Origin: a virus
Strand: one strand, 5' to 3'
Virus record (IMG/VR): IMGVR_UViG_3300010403_000705
Location: 310,001 to 374,000 of that record
DNA length: 64,000 nt
Shown: in pieces, positions 56,263 to 64,000 of the stretch
Layout: the number at the start of each line of letters is the position of its first letter
Position numbering within the stretch: position 1 is the first letter of the stretch
Notes under the pieces: model-generated
Database searches by the model: none
What the model saw: the letters and a program-made list of their open reading frames with translations, nothing else
Told to the model about the DNA's origin: nothing
Translations under genes and position numbers: made by a program

Positions 56263-56530
56263 TGATTACTCTGCGGTGCGAACTGCTGAATTAATGAATT
56301 TATACAAAATAACTCCAGATCAACTCTGGTTATTATGTTTAACAGCCTGGCTAGCTGGACCATGGATAGTTAGGTTTGGCGTAGCTCAGCGATTCGATTT
56401 ACATGGCAAGCCTTTATGTGTAGCTTATTCTCAAGCTGAATTAGAAAAAGAAGATATTAGATTAAAAAAATTAGGATATCTTTTAACAGATGAGAATAGA
56501 ATAATACCAAATGATTGGTGGGTTAAATGA
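56255..56530 (+). CDS. Hypothetical protein (91 aa)
   Basis: I use the ATG at 56255 after AGAGG; the in-frame ATG at 56249 lacks proper spacing. The sequence is helical, with LMNLYKITPDQLWLLCLTAWLAG as a hydrophobic helix pair, not a clear membrane span. Overlaps the next gene. Confidence 0.5.
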   Translation: MFDDYSAVRTAELMNLYKITPDQLWLLCLTAWLAGPWIVRFGVAQRFDLHGKPLCVAYSQAELEKEDIRLKKLGYLLTDENRIIPNDWWVK

Positions 56531-56727
56531 GCAATTCAAATTTTTGTTCTTGTTTTGTATTGAATAATTCAGTCGATTGGAAAAAGTCTTCTGCAGATGA
56601 TTGGGAATTAGATATTGTAGAAATCTCAGGAGAAGAAAAAATACTTGGTCATAAACAATTGGATGATTGTATTTGTAAAATCATCCAAACGTGTGACGGT
56701 AAAATTATTGCTATTAGTAAAAAATAA
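56527..56727 (+). CDS. Hypothetical protein (66 aa)
   Basis: A short, beta-leaning protein with several Cys (FCSCFVLNN, DDCICKI). It starts inside the last codon of the previous gene and lies 17 bases ahead of the CinA-NMNAT gene. Unknown. Confidence 0.5.
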   Translation: MSNSNFCSCFVLNNSVDWKKSSADDWELDIVEISGEEKILGHKQLDDCICKIIQTCDGKIIAISKK

Positions 56728-56744
56728 GCAAGGTTTACTATAAT

Positions 56745-57947
56745 ATGCCTATCGATAGATTAAAAGATTTGCTGGTTGTGCCTCGTATTTACGTATATGC
56801 CACTGGTGCTGGTGCAGGTATTCAAAAAAAAATTTGGGAAGTGCCTGGTTGCTCTTCATTTTTAGTTGGTTGTTCTTTCCCATATGCAACCACTCAAACA
56901 AGCAAATGTCTTGGTTTTACTCCTGAAAAATCTGTATCTACAGATACGGCGATAGAACTAGCAATAGCGGCTTATTTACAAGCATATGAACCTGGGTCTA
57001 AATCAATTGGTATTGGTTTGACGGCATCTGTTGCATCTGTAAAGACACACCGAGGCGCGCACAGAATTATAGTGTCTAGTTTTTCTGAGACAGAATGTCT
57101 GACAGCTACTATAGAAATTCCAAAAGGTTGTGGTCTGGCTCAGAGATTTACAGATGGTGAATTGTCTGACAGTATCGGAATCACTGCTATTTTAAGAGCA
57201 GCACATATATTAGATAATGATCAGATTTGGTCTCCTATATATGAAGGAACTAATTCAGAAAACGTTGCGTCAGAGCGTATAATAAATTATATATTTAAAT
57301 ATTTACCTGTTGATACAACAGAGCGAGCAAAAGAATTAATTTTAAAAAATTCATTCTTTCAAGCAAACGGTTCTCGCGTACCAGTAAACGCAATTGATAC
57401 TAATAAAATTGTTTTTTATCCAGGTAGTTTCAATCCATTTCATTTTGGGCATGATTTAGGTGCCGAAGCAATTAAGAAAACAATTGCTAAAAAATTTGGC
57501 GAATGCCGTGATATTGTATATACAACAGTTGTTAATCCACTACATAAACCGCCTCTTACGGTTGCTGAAATGTTAAATAGAGTATCTATTATGAAAGGCA
57601 AGAATTTTTGCCTTACTATTGATGATCCATTATTTATTGATAAAGCAAGGTGTCACCCAGGGGCTTGGTTTGGAATGGGAGCTGATACATTATTAAATAT
57701 GCTTGATCCTAAGTGGGGCTATCTGCCTCGCGATTTAATTTTAGAATTTCAAAAATTAAATATTAAAATTTTCGTCTTAGGTCGTTTAATAAAAGGACAC
57801 TTCATAACCCTGTCATATCTTAAAGATATTTATCCAGACTTAAATATGATTTCTACTTCATGGGATGATATTTTTATTGAGATTCCTGGTAGGTGGGATA
57901 TTTCCAGCACTGAAATACGCAATAGATTTGAAAATGAAGGAAAATAA
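56745..57947 (+). CDS. CinA-type NMN-deamidase-like domain fused to NMN/NaMN adenylyltransferase
   Basis: Residues 10-165 resemble the CinA C-terminal domain (PncC type, NMN deamidase): ATGAGAGIQKKIWEVPGCSS, then GCSFPYATTQTSK, then SIGIGLTASVASVKTHRG. Residues 220-400 are a cytidylyltransferase-fold NMNAT with PGSFNPFHFGH (226-236) and ISSTEIRNR at the end. The combination would convert NMN to NaMN and then to the dinucleotide. Typical CinA residues in the first domain are altered, so its activity is uncertain. It pairs logically with PRPP synthetase at 39769. Confidence 0.8.
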   Translation: MPIDRLKDLLVVPRIYVYATGAGAGIQKKIWEVPGCSSFLVGCSFPYATTQTSKCLGFTPEKSVSTDTAIELAIAAYLQAYEPGSKSIGIGLTASVASVKTHRGAHRIIVSSFSETECLTATIEIPKGCGLAQRFTDGELSDSIGITAILRAAHILDNDQIWSPIYEGTNSENVASERIINYIFKYLPVDTTERAKELILKNSFFQANGSRVPVNAIDTNKIVFYPGSFNPFHFGHDLGAEAIKKTIAKKFGECRDIVYTTVVNPLHKPPLTVAEMLNRVSIMKGKNFCLTIDDPLFIDKARCHPGAWFGMGADTLLNMLDPKWGYLPRDLILEFQKLNIKIFVLGRLIKGHFITLSYLKDIYPDLNMISTSWDDIFIEIPGRWDISSTEIRNRFENEGK

Positions 57948-57956
57948 TTAATATTT

Positions 57957-58400
57957 ATGAGAATTAGCATAGTAAATTATTTAAAAGAGTTTTTGAAAGA
58001 TAAGCCAGAAACTAAATTAATGAATATTGTAAAAGGTCTTCACGCGTTAGGTGTACCACAGATTCCATCATCTTACATGACTATTTTTCTTGCGCTAAGG
58101 GAGAATGAAGCTTTTTTTGAAAAAACAAAACCTGGTTACTATAGGTTAAGAGATATTAAAGAAACAGAGGATATTTTACAATCCAAAATAACCACAGAAG
58201 AAATTAAAGAATTAATTCAAAATATTTTGCATGAAAATGCAAATCAAACGGCTGCCCAAATCTGGAGAGCGATTCAAAAACATGGAGTATATGTTTCATA
58301 TAAATCTATTGCTTCGATTTTGCAGAATATAGATTTCAATAAAAAAATAGGAGTGGTATCAGAAAAAACATTTAAAAATAAATATACGAATAATATTTAA
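57957..58400 (+). CDS. Tandem winged-helix-like protein (147 aa)
   Basis: Two similar halves: residues 1-65 (LMNIVKGLHALGVPQIPSSY, then FFEKTKPGYYRL) and 75-145 (QTAAQIWRAIQKHGVYVSYK, then NFKKKIG-like end). Both have a helix-turn-helix followed by a wing, as in HARE-HTH domains. Likely DNA- or RNA-binding. Function is unknown. Confidence 0.55.
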   Translation: MRISIVNYLKEFLKDKPETKLMNIVKGLHALGVPQIPSSYMTIFLALRENEAFFEKTKPGYYRLRDIKETEDILQSKITTEEIKELIQNILHENANQTAAQIWRAIQKHGVYVSYKSIASILQNIDFNKKIGVVSEKTFKNKYTNNI

Positions 58401-58411
58401 GAATGATAATA

Positions 58412-59170
58412 ATGGATAAAATAGTCATTGCTATTGGAGATATACATGGTTGTATTGAAGAGTTTCAAGAGTTATTGAAAACTATTCAATATAATAAAGA
58501 AAAAATGCGTGTTGTTTTATTAGGCGATCTATTAGATAGAGGTCCTGATTCTGTTGGCTGTATCAGACTAGCGCGTCAGTTAAAACTTGAATCTATTAGG
58601 GGTAACCATGAAGATACACATTTAAGGTGGCGTCGACATGAACAAAAGCGCAAAGATTTAGGTAAGCCTAATCCAATGAGTAAATTATCTTATAATAAGC
58701 AAATTGTTCAGGAAACTTTATCTGAAGAAGATATTGAATGGATAAATAATCTTCCACTAAGACTAGAACTTTATAAGAATTTATGGGCAGTACATGGTGG
58801 CTGCAGTCCTAGATTTAAATTATCAGAACAACCATCTAACCAAATTATTAGATTAAGATATGTAGACGATAAAGGGATACCACAATCGCTAGGAGAAAAT
58901 TTTTCTCAACCACCTAATACTAAATATTGGGCAGAAGTCTGGCAAGGTCCCGAATCTATTGTTTATGGTCACTGTGTTCATGATCTAAAAAATCCTAGAA
59001 TAGATGATCATGGCAGATATAAATGTATAGGCATTGACACAGGATGCGTTTTCGGTGGAATGTTAACTGCCGCTATATTCAATGTATCAAATAACAATAA
59101 CTTTGACATTGAATTTGTACAGATTGCCGCTAAGACTAAATATTATAATTTGTCTAATAAAAAAGAATAA
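58412..59170 (+). CDS. PrpE/ApaH-like Ser/Thr-type metallophosphatase
   Basis: GDIHGC, then LLGDLLDRGPDS, then IRGNHED, then VHGG and YGHCVH give the complete two-metal site of the PPP phosphatase family (diadenosine tetraphosphatase, PrpE, lambda PP type). The length of 252 residues fits. It may remove phosphate from proteins or hydrolyse Np4N nucleotides. The better start is ATG 58412, about 10 bases after AAG. Confidence 0.85.
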   Translation: MDKIVIAIGDIHGCIEEFQELLKTIQYNKEKMRVVLLGDLLDRGPDSVGCIRLARQLKLESIRGNHEDTHLRWRRHEQKRKDLGKPNPMSKLSYNKQIVQETLSEEDIEWINNLPLRLELYKNLWAVHGGCSPRFKLSEQPSNQIIRLRYVDDKGIPQSLGENFSQPPNTKYWAEVWQGPESIVYGHCVHDLKNPRIDDHGRYKCIGIDTGCVFGGMLTAAIFNVSNNNNFDIEFVQIAAKTKYYNLSNKKE

Positions 59171-59214
59171 ATTTATACCGATTGCATTTACCAAACTAAG
59201 GATCGTTAGAATAA

Positions 59215-60060
59215 ATGTGTATTTCAATTTCACCATCTACAATGTCTGATACACTAATTTATGTAGGAGAATCGCATAGATTAGGACGAGACATTCATGT
59301 TTTGGCATATCAAAATATTGCTATAAATGAATCCTCGACACCTAATGCTATGATCATTCCTTTTCCAACTAGTCAAACTATGACTGAAGAAAATATTATA
59401 AATACTACTACCTTTAAAAATTTTTTAAAAGATATTAGTAATGCGACAAAATCTACTAGGAGATTGACGCTAGGTGGACCTGTCTGCGCCACATTACCAA
59501 CCTGTCAAGCAAAAGTATTTGATATAGGTTCTTATACAGTGGTATTAGCGTCACATGTCAAATATGTGCCAGAAGCTTTATTAAAAGTACCAAAACATAA
59601 AAGACCAGATATTCCAATTAGATTTCTGTTCCAATATGGTAAATTATATGGGCATAAACCAATAGCTGTTTGCTGTTGGGATGGTCAAATTGAAGCAGAA
59701 CCTCTTCTATGGTGGTATGAGCCAATCAACAATAAATCTTTGTTTATTCCCACTATGGACGCTCACGATGGTAACCCTCCTAATATAGATGCAATTGTGA
59801 AAATGGATCATATTATTTCAGCAGGCTCATCTAATGTACCAAATGGTATTTCAGTTAAATATACAGATAGTATTCCAGAAAAGATAGCGGAAATTTTGCC
59901 AACTAAAGTTCATGGGACTAAGATGGATTATCAAATCAAAAATGGAGATAGTTTTATTGATTTAGATTTGGTAAGAAATAAGAGGTATGGTGCTCATATA
60001 ACACGTGGCATTAATTTAGAAAACTCTTATAAAGTTGATAGCATGTATGGTTGGTCATAA
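59215..60060 (+). CDS. Unknown protein beginning Met-Cys (281 aa)
   Basis: The start MCISISPSTMSDTLIYVGE and HVLAYQNIAINE-NAMIIPFP belong to a protein type I recall from phages and some proteobacteria but without known function. A Cys at position 2 and a strand-rich layout are reminiscent of N-terminal-nucleophile folds such as the two amidotransferases here, but the Gln-binding signatures are missing. The stop overlaps the next start. Confidence 0.6.
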   Translation: MCISISPSTMSDTLIYVGESHRLGRDIHVLAYQNIAINESSTPNAMIIPFPTSQTMTEENIINTTTFKNFLKDISNATKSTRRLTLGGPVCATLPTCQAKVFDIGSYTVVLASHVKYVPEALLKVPKHKRPDIPIRFLFQYGKLYGHKPIAVCCWDGQIEAEPLLWWYEPINNKSLFIPTMDAHDGNPPNIDAIVKMDHIISAGSSNVPNGISVKYTDSIPEKIAEILPTKVHGTKMDYQIKNGDSFIDLDLVRNKRYGAHITRGINLENSYKVDSMYGWS

Positions 60061-60566
60061 TGAATAAGATAATTTTTTTAGATATTGATGGAGTGTTAAA
60101 TAGTGATATCTATTTTAATAGCCCTGCTTTTAAAGAAGAATCCAAAGGTATGTCCTGGGAAGAAATCATGTTAATTGCTCATCATACCCATCTTGATCCA
60201 GTAGCAATACACATATTTAATCAATTAGTAAATAGATCTAAAGCTGAGGTAGTATTATCATCTACATGGAGATTGAAATACTCTATAGAAGCATTAAATA
60301 ATATGCTTAAAGATCGTGGAGCTACTTTTCAAATTAATGCCGTCACACCTAAACATCCTGAATATATAGGTTGGAGTTCTTTTCCAATTCCTCGCGGAAT
60401 AGAAATTCAAGCATATTTAAATTCACTTGATCAAAAACCGGAATCATTTGTTATTTTGGATGATGTAGATAACATGGTTCATTTAATTAATTATCTAATT
60501 TTAGTAGATGACTATTATGGACTGACAACTGAAAACGTAGAAATGGCTTTAAATATTTTAGGATAA
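60060..60566 (+). CDS. HAD-superfamily protein, RNA-repair (SAK) type
   Basis: FLDIDGVLNSD is HAD motif I (nucleophile Asp), VVLSSTWR is motif II, and VILDDVDNM is motif IV. The form resembles the HAD domain of 'Swiss army knife' RNA-repair proteins, which trim RNA-end phosphates. The genome also has RtcB and an Rnl2-like ligase, so a role in RNA-end processing is plausible. Overlaps the previous stop (TAATG). Confidence 0.7.
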   Translation: MNKIIFLDIDGVLNSDIYFNSPAFKEESKGMSWEEIMLIAHHTHLDPVAIHIFNQLVNRSKAEVVLSSTWRLKYSIEALNNMLKDRGATFQINAVTPKHPEYIGWSSFPIPRGIEIQAYLNSLDQKPESFVILDDVDNMVHLINYLILVDDYYGLTTENVEMALNILG

Positions 60567-60570
60567 AATT

Positions 60571-60777
60571 ATGACTGTCCCACCGGAAATTATTGTAGAC
60601 TGGATAAGAAAGAAAAAATACATTCAAGATCGATTAAATAGAATTCGCAAACGCATTAAAAAACTTGAAAAACAAATAAATCATTTTGAATTTAGATTAC
60701 AAATTATTAAAAAACATTGTATTAAAAATGAAAAAAATATTAAGAAAGCTTCTTCTTGTAAAAGAGATAATATCTAA
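60571..60777 (+). CDS. Basic coiled-coil peptide (68 aa)
   Basis: Residues 15-45 form a Lys/Arg-rich helix with coiled-coil heptads (RLNRIRKRIKKLEKQI). AGGATAAA precedes the ATG. It overlaps the cupin-like gene by 50 bases in another frame. Its coding status is moderately supported. Confidence 0.45.
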   Translation: MTVPPEIIVDWIRKKKYIQDRLNRIRKRIKKLEKQINHFEFRLQIIKKHCIKNEKNIKKASSCKRDNI

Positions 60778-61162
60778 GCAAGGTATTATTCATTTCAGAA
60801 GATATCGATTATTACAAACTCCTTTATTTTCAATATATATTCATCAAATTTGCCAGTCAGATACAGATGACATGCATGATCATCCCTGGCATTTCTTATC
60901 AATTATCTTAAAAGGCGGATATAGAGAAATATCAAGAAGTTTCCCATATTTTAAAGATCTTAAGGTAGTAGATTACTATCCAGGTGACGTAATCGTACAT
61001 CATTTGAATGATGTACATAAGATATCTCTTTTAAATAAATCTGTCTGGACATTAGTATTTGTTTTTGGTAGAAAAAAATATTGGGGGTACCGATTAAAAG
61101 ATGGTATATCGATCGGTCACGAAGAATATCGTAGTCTTAAAAATAAAGGTAAATTAAAATGA
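60728..61162 (+). CDS. Cupin-like protein (144 aa)
   Basis: DMHDHPWHFLSIILKGGYRE, then HHLNDVHKISLL and FGRKKYWGYRL, place His residues on cupin-type strands as a metal-site candidate. The first 35 residues are basic. The start at ATG 60728 follows ATTAAAA with no strong ribosome site. The substrate is unknown. Confidence 0.6.
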   Translation: MKKILRKLLLVKEIISKQGIIHFRRYRLLQTPLFSIYIHQICQSDTDDMHDHPWHFLSIILKGGYREISRSFPYFKDLKVVDYYPGDVIVHHLNDVHKISLLNKSVWTLVFVFGRKKYWGYRLKDGISIGHEEYRSLKNKGKLK

Positions 61163-62298
61163 TTGAATTATTTATTGCTGATGACAATGTAACTAGTGGA
61201 ACTATTGCTATTAGTTGGTGTGTTAGTCATGAAACACTAGATTTTTTAGCCAATGAAAAGGTAGCGAACCCACAACTTGTTATATGCGTATCGCCAGAGG
61301 GCGAAGAATATAGTCCTGAAAAAGAATATCGTAAGGTAGTGCCTCTCAAGGATATGATGACTTATATTGAATTTCATGTTCCAGGCAAAAATAAAATTTC
61401 AGCATTTTTATCTCATAAAAATCATAAAGAAGCTAAGGACAAATATTTATCCAAGAATAATGGATCTTATGATTCTGACATTTTAAATAGTAATGGCAGT
61501 GATTATTCTATTTGGTTGCGTAGATACTGTGTAGAAAATGAAAGCCAATATATGCTAGCTGCACCAATTATAGTTAACGTACCGTTAGAATGTTTTGCGC
61601 CAGAACCTCCAAAATGGGAAAAGTTATGGGTTAATTATTTCTTTCGTGATAAACCTATTGATCAATGCCATTATCGCAAGCGTCGACTATTTGCGTATTT
61701 GATACAACCATTCATTTTTGTAGCATTTTCTTTAATTAAATTACTTCCATTATTAGTAGCAACATTGGTGGGTTCTCGTAATTGGTCTTTAAAATATTTA
61801 TTGCATCCTTTAACATATGATGTTGAATCTAGCACTGAAGTAGTATTTGGTGGTTCTATTTTCATTCGTAAATTACCAGAAGATGATCTTCCGTTACATG
61901 AGCAGGGTAATTATGTATGGTACTTGTGTAAAAAACTATGTCTGCTGCCGTTAATGCCTATGATTTTTATACCATTAGCATTGCTTATCTATTTTCATAT
62001 TTTTGGTTTATTTGTCTTAGCTGTATGCATGATTTCAACAGTAATGCTATGTGTAGTGATTATATCTAATGGTATGGCTAAAAATGTTATTTCATGGTGC
62101 TATGACAAGTTAACAGATGTGCTAGATAACAATAAAAGTGATCAATTTTGGTATTTGGATAGAGATGAAATAGATATGATAGTTTGTAATAATCGTAGGA
62201 AAATTTCCAAATTAGCAGATCTACCATCTAAAAAACGTACTATAAGTTTAAGATTTCATGATCTAAAATCTAGGGTTTGCAGACCTTTTTCTGCTTAG
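61159..62298 (+). CDS. Membrane protein (379 aa)
   Basis: A soluble N-terminus of about 170 residues, then hydrophobic segments at about 175-205 and 260-310 (PLMPMIFIPLALLIYFHIFG, then LFVLAVCMISTVMLCVVIIS), with a basic C-terminus. Topology suggests an inner-membrane protein. No family is recognised. It starts inside the last codon of the cupin-like gene. Confidence 0.6.
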   Translation: MIELFIADDNVTSGTIAISWCVSHETLDFLANEKVANPQLVICVSPEGEEYSPEKEYRKVVPLKDMMTYIEFHVPGKNKISAFLSHKNHKEAKDKYLSKNNGSYDSDILNSNGSDYSIWLRRYCVENESQYMLAAPIIVNVPLECFAPEPPKWEKLWVNYFFRDKPIDQCHYRKRRLFAYLIQPFIFVAFSLIKLLPLLVATLVGSRNWSLKYLLHPLTYDVESSTEVVFGGSIFIRKLPEDDLPLHEQGNYVWYLCKKLCLLPLMPMIFIPLALLIYFHIFGLFVLAVCMISTVMLCVVIISNGMAKNVISWCYDKLTDVLDNNKSDQFWYLDRDEIDMIVCNNRRKISKLADLPSKKRTISLRFHDLKSRVCRPFSA

Positions 62299-62315
62299 GG
62301 AAAGTTAATCTTAAA

Positions 62316-62672
62316 ATGAAACCATATCAACATGCAAAAAATTCTGCTCGTAAACATGGCGGTGTTCCTGAGGATTATCAAAAAATTCATGATTTTATTG
62401 ATAGTTCTAAAGCCGCCATGCCTGATATGAGGCACCGCGCACAGTTACATTCAGCATTTGGAATTTTTCTAGTAGAACAAGTATTTGGAACTACACTTAC
62501 TAACTCTGATGGAAAAAAAGTCTGTATTAGGGATCTTGCTGAAGATCATGTAATTGAAGATCTTGGATTCATTCCAACTATGGAACAGTGGTTTGGTAAT
62601 ATGAAGATGCAAAATTGGATGTTTGGTGGACGCCGCAATGTCAATAAAATAAAAGTTATTAAAATAGATTAG
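62316..62672 (+). CDS. DUF6915-family protein (118 aa)
   Basis: Signatures HAKNSARKHGGVPEDYQKIH, then RHRAQLHSAFGIFLVEQVFG, then DLAEDHVIEDLGFIPT match the small family DUF6915, whose conserved His and Asp residues suggest metal-bound hydrolase chemistry. The biochemical role is unknown. The ATG at 62316 is preferred over the longer frame from 62277. Confidence 0.65.
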   Translation: MKPYQHAKNSARKHGGVPEDYQKIHDFIDSSKAAMPDMRHRAQLHSAFGIFLVEQVFGTTLTNSDGKKVCIRDLAEDHVIEDLGFIPTMEQWFGNMKMQNWMFGGRRNVNKIKVIKID

Positions 62673-62690
62673 GAGCATCAGGATTAAAAT

Positions 62691-63179
62691 ATGAGTAATA
62701 ATGGATTCGATAAAATTACTGAAATGAAAAAACGTTTGCAAGAGACTATAAAGAATGATGGAATAAAAATTCTAAAAGAAGAAGTAGACCGTATTTTAGA
62801 AATTTTACCAGAGGTGGAATGTATCTTATGGGGACAAAATAATAATGTATATAATGATGAATCTTATGAGTTTAGAATGTTTGGGATAGATTTTTTACCT
62901 TCTACGACATGTTCATGGTATACTAATTTTATTAAAAGTCTAGAAAACGATCATGGATCCATAAAAAATGCTGTACATTTTCATGGGGAAACTTTAGAAC
63001 ATCTACATTCTCTTTCAAAAAATATTTCGCAACATCGTGATAGAATGTTATTTATTTACGACACACTTTCCTCTTTTGGTAAAAGTATTCCAGAAGAAGT
63101 TCTTCAAGTTCTCGGAAATGTAACGGTCCGAATAGATAGAAAAAACTTCTCAACCCAAGAATATGATTGTGGATATTAG
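62691..63179 (+). CDS. Hypothetical protein (162 aa), paralog of the next gene
   Basis: A helical N-terminus (ITEMKKRLQETIKNDGIKI) is followed by an alpha/beta part. The end, SIPEEVLQVLGNVTVRIDRKNF, resembles the end of the next gene (ELPDDVLEAVFG, then DVVATPDKFSV), so the pair seems to be a partial duplication. AGGAGCATCAGG precedes the ATG. Confidence 0.6.
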   Translation: MSNNGFDKITEMKKRLQETIKNDGIKILKEEVDRILEILPEVECILWGQNNNVYNDESYEFRMFGIDFLPSTTCSWYTNFIKSLENDHGSIKNAVHFHGETLEHLHSLSKNISQHRDRMLFIYDTLSSFGKSIPEEVLQVLGNVTVRIDRKNFSTQEYDCGY

Positions 63180-63420
63180 CCCATGTGTATTTGAAGTAAA
63201 TGATTTTTATGTAACATTTAAAAACTCTGATAGTGAAGATGAGGATGACTTATATTCTTTAGCTAGGTCTAAAGATCCGGTGAAGAAAAAAATTGGCCAG
63301 GCTGTTGAAGCTTTAAGTAAAGAATTGCCGGATGATGTATTAGAAGCTGTTTTTGGTGATCATTGTGATGTAGTTGCTACACCAGATAAATTTTCTGTAA
63401 CAGAATGTGAGCACGATTAA
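63163..63420 (+). CDS. Hypothetical protein (85 aa), partial paralog of the preceding gene
   Basis: It overlaps the previous gene by 17 bases. The C-terminal half is similar to that of the neighbour, the N-terminal half is shorter and acidic (SDSEDEDDLYSLARSK). Unknown function. Confidence 0.55.
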   Translation: MIVDISPCVFEVNDFYVTFKNSDSEDEDDLYSLARSKDPVKKKIGQAVEALSKELPDDVLEAVFGDHCDVVATPDKFSVTECEHD

Positions 63421-63522
63421 GAAATCTTGATATATAAAAGCTTGGGATAGGTTATTAGTAAATGTAAATATTTCCCCTCCTTTTCTATTTACATTTATAG
63501 ATGCCAGTAATTTATCCCATCT

Positions 63523-63606
63523 GGGCAGGTGGCGAAACTGGTAGACGCAGCGTGCTTAAAACTCGCCGGATTAATCTCCGTAAGGGTTCGAATCCCTTCT
63601 TGCCCA
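63523..63606 (+). tRNA. tRNA-Leu(UAA)
   Basis: A canonical class II gene: acceptor GGGCAGG/CTTGCCC, D-arm GCG-AAACTGGTAGAC-GC, anticodon stem GCGTG with loop CTTAAAA (UAA) and CTCGC, long variable arm CGGATTAATCTCCGT, and T-arm AAGGG-TTCGAAT-CCCTT. The discriminator is A and CCA is not encoded. TCCCATC, a one-base variant of the leader heptamer, lies at 63515-63521. UUA is a heavily used codon in this AT-rich genome. Confidence 0.95.
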
Positions 63607-63646
63607 CTTATTCTTAATTTATTATTTTAAAGTAATCGAGTTTATA

Positions 63647-63811
63647 ATGAAAAAAGTTATTGATTTTACTGATTGTAATATCAAGGATTGTAGACATCCC
63701 GAACACAACCCTCCTAATATGATTGTTTTATCCCCAGGCGTTTATGAGCATAAATGCCCTCATTGTGGGCAACTACAACGAGTTATTATTCCATTAAAGC
63801 CAAGATTGTAA
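63647..63811 (+). CDS. Small zinc-ribbon-type protein (54 aa)
   Basis: DCNIKDCRHPEHN, then HKCPHCGQLQRVII, give a Cys/His set with CPHCG that fits a compact zinc ribbon common in phages. ATG 63647 starts the first frame after tRNA-Leu. It ends 7 bases before the next gene. Confidence 0.65.
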   Translation: MKKVIDFTDCNIKDCRHPEHNPPNMIVLSPGVYEHKCPHCGQLQRVIIPLKPRL

Positions 63812-63818
63812 ATATACT

Positions 63819-64000
63819 ATGTATGAAACTAATTTAGCTGCCGTGCGACAATCCAAGCACCAAGAATTAAATAGTGGTGCTTATCCACTTGCTTCAGAAA
63901 GTGGAATGAAGATTAATCTGATCCTTGATCAGATCAATACCACTGCCCCAGCAATTTCTTTAGATCCTAGTGAATTAGGTGATATTATTACTGCACATGG
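63819..64000 (+). CDS. Hypothetical protein, 3' end outside window
   Basis: An open frame from ATG 63819 to the window end (60 codons seen): it opens MYETNLAAVRQSKHQELNSG and has a helix MKINLILDQINTT. No family can be named from this part. Confidence 0.5.
   Translation, partial: MYETNLAAVRQSKHQELNSGAYPLASESGMKINLILDQINTTAPAISLDPSELGDIITAH

Noticed and set aside
1-64000. CRISPR array or insertion sequence
   Set aside because: I saw no regularly spaced direct repeats and no transposase gene; the only mobile element supported is the homing endonuclease.
1-64000. Recoded stop codons (TAG or TGA read through)
   Set aside because: Recognisable genes end normally at TAA, TAG and TGA with neighbours starting beside them, so standard code fits despite the UUA anticodon-like element.

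Overview
The window looks like one arm of a large tailed-phage (probably jumbo-phage) genome. It is AT-rich, almost every gene lies on the + strand, stops and starts often overlap, many products are under 120 residues, perfect hairpin terminators punctuate the operons, and tRNA-type genes sit between gene blocks. No capsid, tail, terminase or replication gene is visible, so this is an accessory or metabolic region. A lipoprotein with myxobacterial-style cysteine repeats (47548) and one strikingly GC-rich zinc-ribbon gene (20322) hint at a high-GC host, perhaps Myxococcota. That host call is inference only.

Layout. 1-5.8 kb: three tandem COOH-NH2 amidoligases of the phiEco32 type, an AIG2/gamma-glutamylcyclotransferase-like protein and three small paralogs. 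6-9.8 kb: small unknown genes separated by three tRNA-rich non-coding stretches. 9.8-13.2 kb: a paralog pair, a YjjX-like NTPase and a coiled-coil protein with an L7/L12-like C-terminus. 13.2-13.7 kb: two further odd tRNA-like genes. 13.7-25.5 kb: metallophosphoesterase, a second cyclotransferase, a class-II glutamine amidotransferase, an orphan isoleucyl-tRNA synthetase C-terminal domain, a P-loop kinase, an RNA ligase, a SpoT-type HD hydrolase and a possible GNAT. 25.9-28.7 kb: a strongly led small gene, a nucleotidyltransferase-like protein and a tRNA. 28.8-32.7 kb: an ATP-grasp ligase, a 693-residue zinc-ribbon/amidoligase/LysM protein and a second glutamine amidotransferase in one tight cluster. 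34-45 kb: a degenerate amidoligase, a deformylase-like protein, PRPP synthetase, three more small paralogs and a radical SAM protein. 45-64 kb: membrane and lipoproteins, uracil-DNA glycosylase, a LAGLIDADG homing endonuclease, RtcB, an ATPase, a CinA-NMNAT fusion, phosphatases, a HAD protein and two tRNA-Leu genes.

How the genes may work together. First, five amidoligase-fold proteins, one ATP-grasp ligase, two Gln amidotransferases and two cyclotransferase-like proteins match the gene set of predicted peptide-tagging or peptide-synthesis systems. Glutaminases would supply ammonia, ligases would build gamma-glutamyl or other amide bonds, and cyclotransferases would trim them. Second, a translation and RNA-repair set (RtcB, RNA ligase, HAD protein, IleRS C-terminal domain, deformylase-like protein, L12-like domain) accompanies tRNA genes whose bodies are interrupted or rearranged. 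Third, PRPP synthetase plus the CinA-NMNAT fusion point to NAD salvage. A heptamer ACCCATC recurs in leaders, typically about 45-75 bases before first genes, and may mark phage promoters or transcript starts.
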